Source: Gonatopus flavifemur (Eukaryota; Arthropoda; Insecta; Hymenoptera; Dryinidae). From it: DNA of 64,000 nt. The translations under genes were made by a program, and so were the position numbers. This document shows, in pieces, positions 34,786-48,700 of the stretch; positions within the stretch are counted from its first letter, which is position 1, and each line of letters starts with the position of its first letter. Location of the stretch: positions 28,582,001 through 28,646,000 of the forward strand of contig JAFFJZ010000003.1 in assembly GCA_018340375.1 (NCBI GenBank). The letters run 5' to 3'. The notes beneath the pieces are model-generated. The model was not told where the DNA came from. It searched no databases and worked only from the letters and a program-made list of their open reading frames with translations.

Positions 34786-36660
34786 AAGATGCTATGATTG
34801 TCAATCAATGGACGGACAAATATTCAACAAATTGCGAAATCGATATCGCATCATACAAAAAAGAAAAATTTCCTCGTTAAAAATAGATTATTAGCACAAG
34901 TAGTGATAATCAATCTTATGTCTGTCAGAAACATCTTCCAGCACAATATTTCCAAGAGATTTCTTGAAATATAATGTGATTATGATACGTAGCTAATGTA
35001 CAGTGAAATTGATTATGAGCAAAATACATATTGTAAAAAAGCGTAGAATTCGGAAGATTAATCGTGAAGCATGTGAAGATGAAATTCACGGTTGAATACT
35101 TTTGAAGAAGATTTCTGACGCGAGACATATTTTGGATTTTAATTTATTATGAAATGTTTGAACGTATGATGTATTGAACTTATTTGAAAAATTCACTCTT
35201 TCATTCGAGCCAGGAGGATGTAGAATAACGAACACTTTGGTAGATGTTTTCAATATACAGTGAAAAATTCCTCACGCTGAATATTTCAACAATTGTTTTC
35301 TAACGAGAGAAACATTTCCCTGACGTGCTATGTACATTTGGTTAATATGCCTCTCCGTCCACTGCCGATGAATGAATGATCATGTCGATTTTACTCTGTT
35401 CTCAATTTCATTACTTTCGGATTGTCTTGTTCGGCATTTTTGTGGTTCTACGACCAACTCGCCGTTAGCACATCCCTCCCTCAACATCACGCTGCAGGGC
35501 ACTTCATTTTTGTCGGAATAGAGTGAAGAACGGTGTTACATTGGTTAGATTTTTCAAGGAAAAAAATAGAGTAGTTCCGTCAGTGAATAACAGAATTGGT
35601 ATTTCTCCCGAAAAGTATTCTAGTTTCCTGTATGGAAAGCAAGAAATGGATTTTACTATTGGCTCATTATACACTGAGAAAAAGATTGTGGAGGTAACTG
35701 CATATGCACTTGGATATAGCGAACGACGATATTTAGTCGAGTCAATAGAATATTCAGCAAACTCAATGAAATGTAGTTCAGGGGGGATATATCTTCGGGA
35801 GGGCAAAATCAAGAGTCATTTTTGATCATTTATTTGAGAAAGACGAAGCGATATTTTGGAATTCGGTTTTTCACGCCTGAAAAAAACATTTTCAATCAAT
35901 TATTTAAGAACACAACGGCGGTGCAGGGACTGTAGAAAGAGAATCGCTGCTTTTTATATGGACGTATTTCCAGCACCTTCAGTTTTGAATCGACCGACTT
36001 GGAATTTCAGCTGTAGCTTCCTCATTACATCTCCTAGAGAAATACATAGGATTTTTCGAAGCTATGCATGTTTCAAAAACGGCGTCAACATCAACAAAAA
36101 GTGTATTTTTTTAATTGAAAAAATCGGTCGCTTTACCATCATAAAATTGGCGTAGATTTTTCGTTTTTTATGTTAGGTGTTGTTCTGGTGTGAGTTTGGT
36201 GTAAGAAAATTTATGAATGAATGGTGGAATTTTGGTATGAATTTGGTGTATTCGAATCCGATAGGGGTCACAGATCCTTTCAAGATTCGAGCAGAATCGG
36301 GGTCAACTGATTCGATAGGTCCAGAAGATGAATTCTGATCGCGCATTCCCAACAATATCCCCGAATAAAATGCATCGCCGTGAAGGGCGCGGGAGATATT
36401 CTGCCTATCCAAACCACTGCCAGTCAACATTTCGTATATCGCGATATTCTAATACAATTGATACAATGTTACGCCAAATATAGCGAATAAAAGAATTTCA
36501 TTCGTGGCTTCAACGGTTCAGAAATGTTGAGTTTTTTATATCGATGTTCTAACTCTTCCGTTCAGAATATCTTTATTTCGTTAGCAAATTCATACATATA
36601 CACGTACTATACGTGCACGTTGGAGAAGCAAAGCAGGATGCCAAGTCCTCTGTTGCATTG
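34786..36660. other. Intronic sequence upstream of the last Ly6 exon
   Basis: No gene recognised. The overlapping frames of about 100 aa at 35504-35825 are on opposite strands over the same DNA and have no recognised domain. The frame at 35856-36155 is also unassigned. Confidence 0.4.
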
Positions 36661-36848
36661 AAAAATGGCGAAACTAGGCCGAAGAATCTGTTCCTTTTTT
36701 TTGTCCATACACTTGTTTAGCAATGCTCGTCCTTCCCTCAGTTGCGAAAAAATGAGATATCAACATAATATTGTACTGAAAAAAAAAAGAAAAGAACGAT
36801 TGAATACAGGAAAAATATATGTAAATATATATTTTTTTCTCTTTACAG

Positions 36849-36985
36849 AGGCATGGAGTACGAGAACTTACTGTTGCCAGCAGGACGGTTGTAATTCAGG
36901 ACCCGCCCTCACATCGAGCGGTACCTGTTTCATCCTGATTTTATCAATGACGGCAATTCTGCTTGGACGATGTCTCCGTGGCTAA
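36849..36985 (+). CDS. Ly6/uPAR-family protein, last coding exon
   Basis: Follows a strong pyrimidine tract and AG at 36847-36848. The first two bases complete the Glu codon begun by the 18213-18270 exon; the frame then reads AWSTRTYCCQQDGCNSGP, a hydrophobic CFILILSMTAILLG segment, and stop TAA at 36983-36985. CC-x4-CN is the signature end of the Ly6/uPAR three-finger fold. A short Ser/Gly/Ala stretch plus a C-terminal hydrophobic tail is the usual GPI-anchor signal, so the mature protein is probably tethered to the outer cell surface. Insect members act in septate junctions, channel regulation and sleep; which applies here cannot be said. Confidence 0.8.
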
Positions 36986-37151
36986 TACGATGTCCTATAG
37001 CCGCAGGACACCGATGCAGCGGCATTTGCTTCTTCTTCGTCATCAAACTCAAATTCAAACGTTCGTCGAAAGAAAAAAAAAAGTAATTTTACAGGCATAT
37101 TTCGAGGTGCTTCCATCACCTATCAAAATCATAGCTTTTACGATTGATATC

Positions 37152-37157
37152 AATAAA
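37152..37157 (+). promoter_or_regulatory. Candidate polyadenylation signal
   Basis: An AATAAA hexamer 167 bases past the Ly6 stop codon. In AT-rich DNA the motif is frequent, so only its position supports it. Confidence 0.3.
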
Positions 37158-38806
37158 ATAATACGATGGTGATTGAAATAGATGATTCATTATCCAAAGA
37201 GTTGAGGGAAAATAATAATTTTTCATCAAGTTTGATAAATCGTAAGACGCCACACGTACGGATTCGTATTGATCGCCTTTTTTTTTATGTATTCTTTTGA
37301 AATTCAAGGGAAGGACGATGAGATTCCGTCAGTTACGCTGGTTACATTTTTTATGCATTAGCTCGTGTAACTGTGTCTACTATTTCCAACTCTATATCCA
37401 AATAATTTTCATTTGTTTGTATATGTATTCAACTTGGCGTTCGCTAAACATCGATGACATATCGATGCGTCATCCGATGGACTGGTATCAATGGAATGGT
37501 TGTTTGTGTTCGCTGATCTAACATCATTTCAAATTCAATGTCACTCAATTGTACTGTTATTATTCGATGTTTTACAAACATCAATCGCTTCCATATTATC
37601 GATGTTTACCGAACACTAATTCAACTCATTAAGAATGAATTCACAGGAAAGTTTCCGAGGACGAATAACAAGTTTAGAACCTGCTTTTGTATAATACCAT
37701 GGATAAGCGTTACGTTTCTTGCTTTCAACATTGATTGATTCTCATCGCGTTGATGAATTTTTTCCTCCAAAGATTTTGCCGGTCAGCTTTTCCATCGGAC
37801 GTAACGTCGACGTTTCATCGCCGAGTGTCAGGAAATTCGATTTATAGGAAAAGTTTCATCTTCGTTCCGAATCTGCATCCATTCTATTCGTGAGTTTCAT
37901 CGATTCTCCTCCTCCTCCTCCTCCTTCTCTCCTCATTTGTCTACTTTCACAAAGGGAATCCTATTACGAAACTATAATTTACTAGAGTTTATACACATTT
38001 CTTCAAACTCGAGGTTTCTGATCAGATTCTCAATATTTCTACGATCGATTATCGAGTGCAAACTATCCATGTGATGAATTTTTTAAAACAAGAGAACAAT
38101 TCTGTGATAAAGAAGAAATCAAATAGATTCTAACTTTAAATATAGATTCAAGAAACACAAATTGAGGCATTACACTCGGTTGATTCGTACACACGAGTTG
38201 AAGAATCAGCTGCGAAATGATTTCTTTTCAAATATATTTTCAACTTTATTTTTCTCATAGAAGTAACGGAGGTGAAAACTTTCCAACGAAATTCAAAGCA
38301 CGAATCGGTCGTGGAATTGTTGTTACATCTTTGCGGGGCAAGTTCGAATGGATATGAGTTGAACCGCGTACACCGCGGAATGAAAAACAACGTGAAATAA
38401 AAGGAGAAAAAACACAGTTTCGGGGGATATGTTCAAAACTGCTCTATGCTCGGAGGGGAAAAAATTAACCATGAGTAATCGCTAGAAACGGAAAACAAAA
38501 TACACAAAAACGATACGCGGGATACGCGCGGTAGCGTTAAACGCTCGATTACCGATGAAAACCGAGCGGATAAATATGTTTCGATTGAATCGATGAAAGG
38601 GCGAGAAAAAAACTGATATGAATCGTAAAATGAATAATACAGAGTAACCATGGACCAATGAGATGAAAATTGAATAATCATTATTTGTTATTTCCTCTCA
38701 ATTGTTTCATGGATTCAATGAATAAATAACCTACATACAGATATAATGTTATAGAAACAACAAAAAATTTTAACAAAGAAACAGAAAGGATGGAGATAAT
38801 AATCGT

Positions 38807-38807
38807 C

Positions 38808-38838
<31 letters not shown>
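38807..38838. repeat. TTA/ATT microsatellite
   Basis: About ten uninterrupted TTA units, followed by degenerate AT-rich trinucleotides to about 38930. The complementary-type trinucleotide region near 47965-48010 is similar in composition. Confidence 0.9.
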
Positions 38839-39644
38839 CACTACTATTGCTATCATATATTATTATATTACATTCATAATATATCTACTATTATTAATAA
38901 TATTATCACGAGTATCGTGCATCGCAACAAAAAATATTCATATTAAATATGTATCTTATAAACTTGCAAGTATAATGAACCGGTTCAATGTCATTGAACA
39001 TTCATCCAGTTTTTATACCATTATGTTCATAAGGATACATATACCTATCATTAACGTACATAATAGTTTATAGTACAACGGTATACAATAGTCATACAAG
39101 CAAGCGAAGATTTCGAAAACGAAGTATCGATTTAATATGTAATCGCTTTGAGTAGCCTTAACACTGTAATTAAAGAAGAAACAAAGAACGTTTATCGAAC
39201 GTAAATGATCGCAATAAGAGGTACACTATGGCCACCCAACGGGAGTTGAAAGAAAAGATTTATTTATAATTCGAGGATATTATTTTTCATTGATATTATT
39301 TTTTTATATAGAATTCAGTGGAATTTTTCATGGATATTGCGGAGATATCAAGAAAGTTGCGATAATGAGAAGCTGAAGAATGGAGCGGTTTTAAGTAATC
39401 CTTCTGCTCATTCCCATTATATCAATAGACCATGAGATCATTCGAGGGACTTTGGAAGTGGACATCGTGTATTCCTCTTTGAATTTTGCAGATTTAATCC
39501 GAAACATTTTCTCTGATAATGCTTCTTCGCTGACGTATATAATTTATATACATTCGATACGTATTTCGCTTTTCTCAACGACTAAAGATCCTTTAAAATT
39601 CTTCTTGCTAATTCTGAACTGAATACGACTTATACGTCTAATCA

Positions 39645-39777
39645 TTCCTGTTGAAAATGCCAGGCAAATCCGGATGAATCCTAACAGCCCCTAGGACAAA
39701 AATCGACAGAACCTGCCTGGTTCTGTCGGTTTTTGTCCCAGGAATTGCTACGATCTGCTTGACATTTTCAGTGGGGA
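39645..39777. mobile_element. 133-bp foldback of the CCTG-AAAATGCCAGG family
   Basis: The left end 'attcctgttgaaaatgccag' pairs imperfectly with the right 'cttgacattttcagtgggg'. The core 'cgacagaacctgcc' pairs with 'ggttctgtcgg'. It is related in its ends to the 16830-17141 element. Non-coding. Confidence 0.7.
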
Positions 39778-42700
39778 TACTCAAAGAAAAATTGCCGAAG
39801 TTGACAACAAATAGCCTTGCATTCGCTAAATTTCGACACTTATAATTGGACGGATTTCAAACACTATTGGTTTGCGTGGACAGACAATCTTGGGCCGGTA
39901 TTAAATTGATACTGTTTGAACAAGGTGAGAATGCCAGAGTTCTACCATATAGCAAGTGCACGCGAATCAGCAATACTGACACATGGTTGTCAATGTTATT
40001 CTGGTCCTTATGAGGAATGATATTATCATCTGACTCCTTTTTGATAACTTTGGGTTTGTCAGTATCGGCACGTGCTTCCCTTTTTCCACATGGAATTGTC
40101 ACGTTGATAATATATTTCAATTAAACTTCAAAGATTAAGTTCCACTGATGGCAACTCAATCACAGGCTGTCGCTATTCAATATGAACGAACTAGCGAAAG
40201 TGAGCACAGATCGAGTCACCTTGTAGCAAATTTATCGATTCTAACCCGGTTTGAACCATGTAAAGTTGAAAATCAAATTACCAAATTCAAGAAAAATTGA
40301 GAAAATTATTTTTCGAGAGGTTCAAAAACGTATTGACGGGATTCCGTAATATTCATGAAGGACTTCAAACAACGTATGATCACATAAAATGTGAACACTT
40401 TCCTTTTATCCACTCTTACGCTTGACGCAAAGAACCAAGGTCTCTTTCAACTTCCGTTAGCAAGAAGCATTGTGCGAAAATGAATTCCTAATGAAAATAA
40501 TGTAGTTGATAATCATCTTAGTGAATAATTCAGTAAATAAACGAACAATATATCACGAAATAGAATAAGGGCGAAAAGAATAACAGTCATTAAAATACTT
40601 ATATAGCATTGTTCACAAGGGGATAGCGATTTTTGCGATTATAGATGAAGATATTTATCCAAATAAAGGCGTAGATCAGATCTAAGAACGACCTTATGTA
40701 ATGGGTGCTAAAGAAGAAAGTGCTTGATAGGATGGTTGATTTGTCTCAAAAGAAGAGATATCGTCATAAAGGGAACAAACTTCGATTCGATCTTTCTATT
40801 TTCTATATAAACTCAGTATAAACACGGACTGTTTCGAAATTATTTTATTTGACTGCAACCCTTCGCAGCAATATAACAATATCATCCAATATAACGTGGA
40901 AGGTGGGATATGAACATGTGGGGTTGGACTTCCTACGCCTCTCAAAAACAGAAAAAAGGAGGAAAGGAAAATGTATCATCTGTATTATTCGTTAAACCAT
41001 TTTCTCTTGAATTCCTTTCGTCTACGAAGTCGAATAATGTCGTCGTTCTTGGCGTCGTTATCAGAACAATTTGGATCGACATACAAATACCACGAGTCGT
41101 TTAATAATCATGAAAATCGATTAACATCGATGAGCGCATACAAGTCCAGGAAATACAACACCATCAGGTGGGGTTCAATTTACCTCGGGTGTTAACTTTG
41201 ATTGATATTTCAAAATTTGCATACCTAATCTTCGTTGCTCAAGCTCGACTTGAGAGATCGTTTTCGAATTTTCAATTTGTGTTCACAGGTCTTGTAAAGT
41301 ACACGTAATCCATTCCACTCACCTTCATTCCGTCTCAGAAGAAAACAGTTTGTTATCTCTAAGAAGAGTAATAGAAAATTCTCTCGATTTGTCACACTTC
41401 CCTCTTTTTCATTTCATCCAATTGATAATTGGAGGATATTACGGTGGATTTATGGATATACGTGCATCGTAATATATAATACAGTTTTGTGATTTTGTAC
41501 GAATATCCATAAAGAGGATCCAGAAAATATCAATTGGATGCCAAGAAATATGAACTCGCGAACTACATCTACGGAGCATCTTCGAGGGATCTGATAGTTT
41601 CGATCAAATATATGATGAATTTCATTGATACCGCGGATATTTCACAGAAGAATAAATCAATGAGGAACCACATTGTATTTCGTTCTCTATAAGAAGGTCA
41701 TCCAATCGTGTCTCTCGCACTGATTTCAATGAAATGGAAATATGTTGTAAGAGGAAAATCCAAATGAGATTTATGTACCTCGTCTTACCATAATTTCTTG
41801 TTCCCAGACGGGAATTATTCCAGAATTTCTGTACGTCGAAATTGAAGTTAACAAGATCAAAACGTAGAATCAGAAACTTTTATCTTCGAATATTTCGTGA
41901 AATTTTGTTTGGATAGAAAAAACGCGCTGTACTTTGTATTTTCTCAAGATAAGAGAGCTCGACTTGTGAAATTTGTTTGAGAATACGACTTGTCACGAGA
42001 ATAAATGTGTTGGTACGATGAAGAAGGAAACACGTGCGGGAAAATCAATGAGAGGAGGAGATAAGAAACAAAAGATTTTCGAAAGGGAAGAGAAAAATTC
42101 AGGTGGCAACACGATGCTTTTGTTTCAATCGATGACAATCGTGATGTACAAAAAGTTTCTAAAAAATCTTTGAATATTCGGGTTGTGTGATCGCGACAAT
42201 TGAATGGATGATATCGATTTCCCTGCGAAATATCCTACTATGGATTGATTGAGCGTTGTTCAATGATATTGGATAGTTTGGTCATTCGAAATGTATGTGA
42301 TGTTGAAAGAGAAGTCCTGAGTTGTAGATCTGTCATTCTATCACATTGGGAATAAACCAAATTTTAATGTCAGCTTCAGCGGTACCTACTTGAAAATCCC
42401 TGCTCAGGTACCCAGGTGAGAATCAAATCGCTTTCAAGTATGGGAATCTCATTTACCCGAGCAAGCGTCGTATCAGCACTCGCTAGGACCTTACAAGCTT
42501 CCCGCTAGCCATTTGACTCTCACTAGCGCTCAGCTAGATTCTCGTAAGGGCTTAGACAGTTCCATGAATGGCTTTGCTGGGATAGGGCGGAATTCCAGAC
42601 GCAAACATTGCTTGACAGAAAACTCAGACGTGTAGGCGTGTAGTTTCTTTTATTAACCAGACACACAGTTGTAAAATTTCAAGATAACCGATGAAGAGGG

Positions 42701-43740
42701 GATCTCACTTTAACAGGGAAGATACATTTAGAAGGCCAAAAGTCGAACATTCTTCAAAAATTTGCTTTACTGAGAAGTTTTTGTTCCCTACCCGCAGGTT
42801 CGGAAACCCCACTGGTGAGGACGGGGTCTTTCTATCCTGTAACTGGTTGAGCAAGCTAAACATCCGTATGGGGGATTTACTTATAATCGAGAATAGGAAT
42901 AATTCAAATACGTTTCACAGTGCGTGTTACACAGTGTTACCTTCTCAGCGACAAATATTTTCAAAATCCTCATAATTCTTCATAATCTCAATTCATGTGA
43001 AGAAAACCAGAGTTTCTATAATGAAGCTGAAACTAGCAGTCGCAGAACTAGGAACTGATTGTTATAACTCTTGATGAGACCTTGTTGAAGCTTTGTTGAA
43101 ATCAGAAATCGATCAAGGAGCATCCCACGACACGTTTAAGATGCCTAAATCCTCAATAAAAGGTTTGTATAAAAAGTTTTGACAATCGGCTGCCAGTTCC
43201 AGCTTCATGTTCCTGAATTTGGCCAACTCGAGATTCAGGTTTCATTCCACCTCGACGAGGTAGATCCAATCAGAATCGTCGATAATCGTCATAAAATTGG
43301 CAACATTTCAAAGTATTAGAAATATCCAATGAATGTACTTAAACTTCGCTACCATTTTCAGGCTTCAGGTCATCGTGAGCCAGACTCTGCTAAAAGGAAT
43401 CTAGAAAAAACATGAGTCTACCCTAACTGGTTTCTTGTGTCACTCAAGTGACGATCAATGTTATTCCTATGCCATTCGGCTAGGCTTCACATGCATTTCC
43501 ATGTCACAAGGGCAGTTTATGGTCCAGATTCCGTGACATTCTCGTGTCATTCAGCCGAATCCTGACCACGTTCTAACAACATCCGGTTCGACGTAGATTC
43601 ATCTGCCACTGAAAGTTCAGCTCCAAATAATGCCTTTATCTTCGCAGATTCAATGTTTCGGATGGTTACCAAAATGGAATACGGATTACAGATTGCCATT
43701 AAGAGTATAAACACATTATAATACAAATCCATTATTCGTT
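39778..43740. other. No gene recognised; sparse repeats
   Basis: About 4 kb of AT-rich DNA without confident exons. The patch 42470-42560 has repeated 'ctagc', 'ctcgctagg' and 'ctcgtaagg' phrases also seen near 48715-48790, suggesting a dispersed degraded repeat. 42690-42975 is a somewhat GC-richer stretch with an open frame and no recognised domain. Confidence 0.4.
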
Positions 43741-43743
43741 GAG

Positions 43744-44360
43744 TGGTTAGGGTGGTTATTGAAGATAGGGATGTCTTCTCAATACCCCTACCCCACCGCA
43801 CCCTGACACCCTAACATGGAAAATAACATTTTACAAATGAATATCAAGGTTTTTTTCCTTAATCTGCGAGAAGAAACACCGAATTTTCCATTCTAAAATA
43901 TTATACTTTCATGATCTTGGACGATGAAGTGAGAGATGATGCATTATGATGGAATCACATAAACATACTGGTTCAGAAAGAGTTCGTAAGGAGTTCTATT
44001 GGTGTTTGAAGAATTCATCATGAATTCATTATTTTCATGATATTGCATAATATTTGGTACGCCAAAATTGACATACAAAAGCATAAATATGCACTATAGC
44101 CAAAAATTCGGTGTCTCTTTCTATGTGTTACGGAAACAAAACCTTGATAAGCTTAGGTGCATGAATTGGGAGTTTTCAGGGAAAAAGGTATGTGTCGCAT
44201 CATTTCGTGAACCTGAAAAGATGGACGGGTAATCGCGCAGTATGTGATCCACCTTGATTTTATTCATTAGTAAAACGTTTTTTTTCACGTTAAGGGATTG
44301 GGGTGCGATGGGGTAGGGGTATTGAGAGTACATCCCTATCTTTGATATCCACCCTAATCC
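43744..44360. mobile_element. Inverted-repeat pair, arms about 68 bp
   Basis: The left arm (43744-43812) contains 'gaagatagggatgt' and 'aatacccctacccca'. The right arm (44291-44360) contains the inverted 'tggggtaggggtatt' and 'acatccctatcttt'. The intervening 480 bases are AT-rich. It is probably a MITE, although no target duplication was identified. Confidence 0.65.
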
Positions 44361-44901
44361 TCCAACATTGAAGAGAAATGTTTGAATGAAGAATAAAATC
44401 GGGTTAGATCATATACTACACGAATACCCTACATTCTTTTATAATTATTATACCTAATTATCAGTTGAATTTCACGGTCTACGCAATTATGGGGCTCAAA
44501 TTAGGGTTTCACTAACCAAAATACATGAAAAAACAATTCTCCCATGCCGATTTTAGGTATTTTTTCAAACTTTAACGTCCTGGCTTTTTCATCAGGGCAA
44601 AGATAGGGCCTATAATTCTTGGAATGTGCTTGTGGCATGATTCCCTACACATCTGTATACCTTCCAAACGGAAATTGATAGGGAAACACCTAGGGACTCC
44701 TTCCCGTGAGTGAGGAATAGTCGGAAACATCTCCTAATCTACCTCGGCTTATATATTGATACACGAAAGAATTCTTTTCTGCTGGGCAAGCGGTAGCGAC
44801 GCACGACGCCTGGTGGTTTGCAGTGTTAGCTGCCACTTTAGGACAGATACGAACGCATTATGTTGTCCACTTATTGTACGGTAATGTGCCATCAGTCACA
44901 T

Positions 44902-45148
44902 CCCACATAACAATTTTGGATCATTCTGAAAGATATCTTAAAGAATTCGAAAAGATGTCTTATGAAACACCAAAAGATATCTTTTGGAAGTCTTCATGCC
45001 AGATTTCTTGAAGTTTTCTGAAAGTATCTTTTAGAATTCTTAAAGATATCTTAAAGATGTCTTTAGGTGTTTCATAAGACATCTTTTAGAATTCTTTAAG
45101 ATATCTTTTAGAATGTTCCGGAAGAATTCCTCAAAATTGTTATCTGGG
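44902..45148. mobile_element. 247-bp foldback filled with AAGATATCTT motifs
   Basis: The ends CCCACATAACAATTTTG and CAAAATTGTTATCTGGG are inverted. Inside, 'aaagatatcttaaagaattc' and close variants recur on both arms, many self-complementary. Related motifs occur inside the Transib-like element (about 4980-5085) and at about 60705-60860. Non-coding. Confidence 0.8.
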
Positions 45149-48100
45149 ATATGCCACCCATTCAAGTCTCGCTCCAGTTATTTTGGAATTTTGCAACTTG
45201 TGCGAGGGTCAAAAAATTCGTACAAAAATTCTCACTGTCAATACCTGAGTATCTTCTTCAAAATTTGAAAGGGAAAATAATGTACACAAAACAGATTTGC
45301 ACTGATACCATTGGAATTTTTGTGTGTGGTTCTTGAAACGAAAAATGACGAAAAACGAATGACGAATATTCAAATTTTATAAATTTTATTGGATTTCTCT
45401 GTTCATTCCAGAAGTGAAATCTCATAATATCATAATTGTTCGAAACTCGAGAGGAAATTTGTCGATATATTCAGGTATTATAACGAATGTAGCAATCACA
45501 CGATGAATGTTTTATTCAAAAATTCAAGGTATCATTGATATTCGATTGAAATCCATCATTCAAATGAGCGGTTATTCATCGAAAGATGAATATCCTTTCA
45601 TTTTCATAGCACGTTGATGGAAATCATTTGAATATTCGTATAGTTTTTAATTTAAGTATGTTCGGATGATGAATTTCCAGAAAATTTTCCTCTGTAAAGA
45701 GCGTGTTTTCCGTCGAAGATCGAAACGTTGTTTGTTTGAATATTGCCATCCAACTTACCACGTTGGGGAAAATTGGCAGTCAAAACTCTGCAGATGTTTA
45801 TCGTGTTTGATGAATGAATATTATTTATAACTGAACGTAAATTATATAAATGGAGATGTGGTTGATCAGACATTATCAATAACTTCATATTTATAGATCT
45901 CCGATATCGGTTTGTGAACTCTCTGGTAACGTTTGTATATCATGTAAATAATTATGATGTTACACAAATTATATAGAACTGGAGTTTACGTAACATTATC
46001 GGAGATCTTCGTACGTTATAGATTATATATACGTCTAACGAAAATAATCAATTGCTCATAGCTGAATCAATATTTCATAAATTATAATACAAATAATAAG
46101 ATATTCTAATCTTAATGAACATACTTTTCATGACGCTTTGAATATTGTACGGAATAATATTCAATTCTTCCTTATGCTTCGAATTTTGAATGGAAATAAT
46201 CGCATGTTCAATCACTGTCACGTTGAATCTTCGATTGGGTTTGTCATTATTTCATGTTTTTGTGTTGGAAAGACAAAAAGTACCTCACATAAAATGAAAT
46301 TTAAAAGGGTGACAGATCGAGAGATCTTCAATAGCTTATAAACTCTACGGAAATGGATTTTACTATATTTAATTGAAACTCGCAATATATTGCTGAGAAA
46401 GAAGGAGTAAAAACGTAGTTTTATCAAAACTCATTTGCTTTTCATAATTTTTTAAGGGATTTGTGTGCCATTCAACGAACTGAGAAGTATCGAATAGGAT
46501 TTCAATCCTTGAAAAAAGTTCCTAAGCTAAAACGAAAGATTTGCATTGACATCTCCTTTATATTCAACATTCAGTTTAATTCCTTACATAAGTGTCTGTA
46601 CATATAAAATTCTTATTTCTTTTCCTTCCATTTTTATAACTATATATAAAATCATTTTTACTCCGATTCTATTGAAGATAATCAATAAAATCGATATATA
46701 AATATCTAAGTACGCGAAATTGAGATACAAAGCTTATCTATTCCAAATAGTTGATTTCCTACTGCTTGGAATCGAATTTAGATCGATAAACGATCATTCT
46801 CAAGGGAATAATTGGCATGAGAATCAAGAGAGAGCACATTCTCGTGAGATTAACCATTGAGAATTATTATAAATATAATTCCTATTTCAATATTACTCTA
46901 ATACGTAGAAAATCCAAAGTAGAGGAATAATATACTATTCTAAAATAAATATATACTATACTTTCCAGGATAAGCTCGAATAGAAGCAATGCGGTGGTAT
47001 TCATATATCTTTGGAATCCTTCTCTTTGAAAAATCTAATCGATAAACTGTAAAGTAAGTACAGAACTATCAAATCTATTGAAACGTAGTAGCAGAGTAAC
47101 GAACGTATAATCCATCTTGGATCTAAAAAAAAAAACCTTCGAGATACGGATCGAGAACGTTGAAGTGAATTTTTTTTATTATTTGATGTTTCTTTTTCAA
47201 CTGTGATGACGGCACGAAGAATGGACGACGATATTTTGATTTTTTGGAATGGATTGGAAAGGATGAAGTAATTCTATAACGAACCGCTTTTGATTCAAAT
47301 CGACCATTCGATCATCATAAATTGCAATAAAATATAGACTAGCTGATATCGATCATTGTTAATATATTCCTACGTAGGTGAGTTATTTTATAGTACATAC
47401 GATTTGATTATCATAAGAGAGATAAAAAGCAGTTTTGTCGATTTTGTTATATAATCATGAATTATCTGATAAGAATACACATTCGAATTGATTGAAATAT
47501 CTGAATAGATAAAGTATAATAATTCACGTGTTTTCTTATTGGGAGCATGATTTGACTTTCGTATATCAACCTTCAACTTACAAATTACAATACGTAGGAG
47601 ATGAATAAACGAAACGAATCGGAAGATCGAAATTAGATTATTTTCAAAATGACATTTGTGTTACGTAAAAATAGAGGAAACAGAATTCCAAGCAACAATT
47701 GAGATTTTTGAAGATTATACTTGTAACGATATCAATATTCAAATTTGATCTTGATACTCTTTTTTGCGCTATCGCTGCTTTTTGCTTTACAATCGATGAT
47801 GACATCAATTACCGATGGAATGATAAGGTAATACGATAACAAATACGGAACACATATTCTAACATAGAACTAATAGTCTTTTGATGAAACGACGGAGCAC
47901 ACGTACGGAGAAAGTCAAGCACTTGTATAATAATATCGATAATAATCATCATCGTCGTTGCGACTGTGATAATTATTATTATAAATATTATTATTAATAT
48001 AATTAATCGTCATATTTGTAAAAATCAAATGGATCATTATCTTTATCAAACTTCCACATCAGTCGACTAAAAGGAAATTGTTTAATAATTGATTCTAATT

Positions 48101-48700
48101 ACAAAAACGTTGCGGCTTTTATTACTTAGAGAAATATATGAAAAAATAGCAATACATATACAAAACAAAAAATATATATATATATATATTATCATACAGT
48201 TTTCGTCCTTAAAACTCGATCTAGGACCTTGTTATATCCTGAATACTATTCGATTCCATTTCATTCTTAGAGAATGTCTCTCCGTGTCAATGAGCCTTAA
48301 GTCTGTTCAAAGTGCGAACTGGTGGATGTGTGTTGTATGTACTTTCGAATAGTCTGTGAACGCAAAAGCCTTCCGAATGAGTGAACGAATGAACGTTGAC
48401 GCATGTGTATAAAAGATACTACAGGTTAAAGCAGGAAATTAATAAATTCCGAGAGAATAGAAATCAAGTTGTACGAATTTGTGGTCCTTTCCAACGCCGT
48501 CAATATCAATTAAATTCAGAACCATTGTAAAATATGAAAGAAATAAAAATATCTCCTTTCCCTTAAACAAGCGTTTCTATTATCTGAGGTTTTATGTGAG
48601 AATTTACTTTGATACCAGGATGAATTTTTCAATGGGCGACGTTAGACGCCTTTTCACTGTCAAAACAATGACTGGCAAATGTCTTACCAAATGCGTGTAA
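45149..48700. other. Repeat-poor AT-rich region, no gene recognised
   Basis: The quietest part of the window. There are no long inverted repeats, only short AT-rich simple tracts (47965-48010, and a TA run at about 48168-48190). A potential donor on the minus strand at 45755 ('cgtg|gtaagttgg') has no convincing exon. It may be intergenic or intronic DNA of an unrecognised gene. Confidence 0.4.

Larger units (their letters stand above)
18271..36848 (+). other. Intron of the Ly6/uPAR-family gene (18.6 kb)
   Basis: Runs from the gtaagt donor at 18271 to the pyrimidine-rich acceptor 'ttttttctctttacag' ending at 36848; phase 1 is conserved across it. It contains a mariner (26631-28135), a LINE remnant, at least three hAT MITEs and the 3-kb compound foldback. 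That both boundaries belong to one intron is inferred from phase and domain continuity, and an extra unrecognised exon in between cannot be excluded. Confidence 0.6.
36986..39644. other. 3' flank of Ly6 gene; low-repeat DNA
   Basis: Probably holds the 3' untranslated region. An AATAAA is at 37152-37157, with others further on. Simple repeats include CTC(n) at about 37909-37931 and TTA(n) at about 38807-38838. No further gene is recognised, and no foldback elements were found here, in contrast to the intron. Confidence 0.5.

Noticed and set aside
45652..45888. Minus-strand exon ending at the GTAAGT-like donor near 45755
   Set aside because: Would leave a 29-base exon with a weak acceptor and no recognisable protein.
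48618..48700. Possible exon with C-x3-C before GTAAGT
   Set aside because: It leads into the repeated 'ctcgtaag' phrases that also occur near 42500, and no acceptor or partner exon fits.
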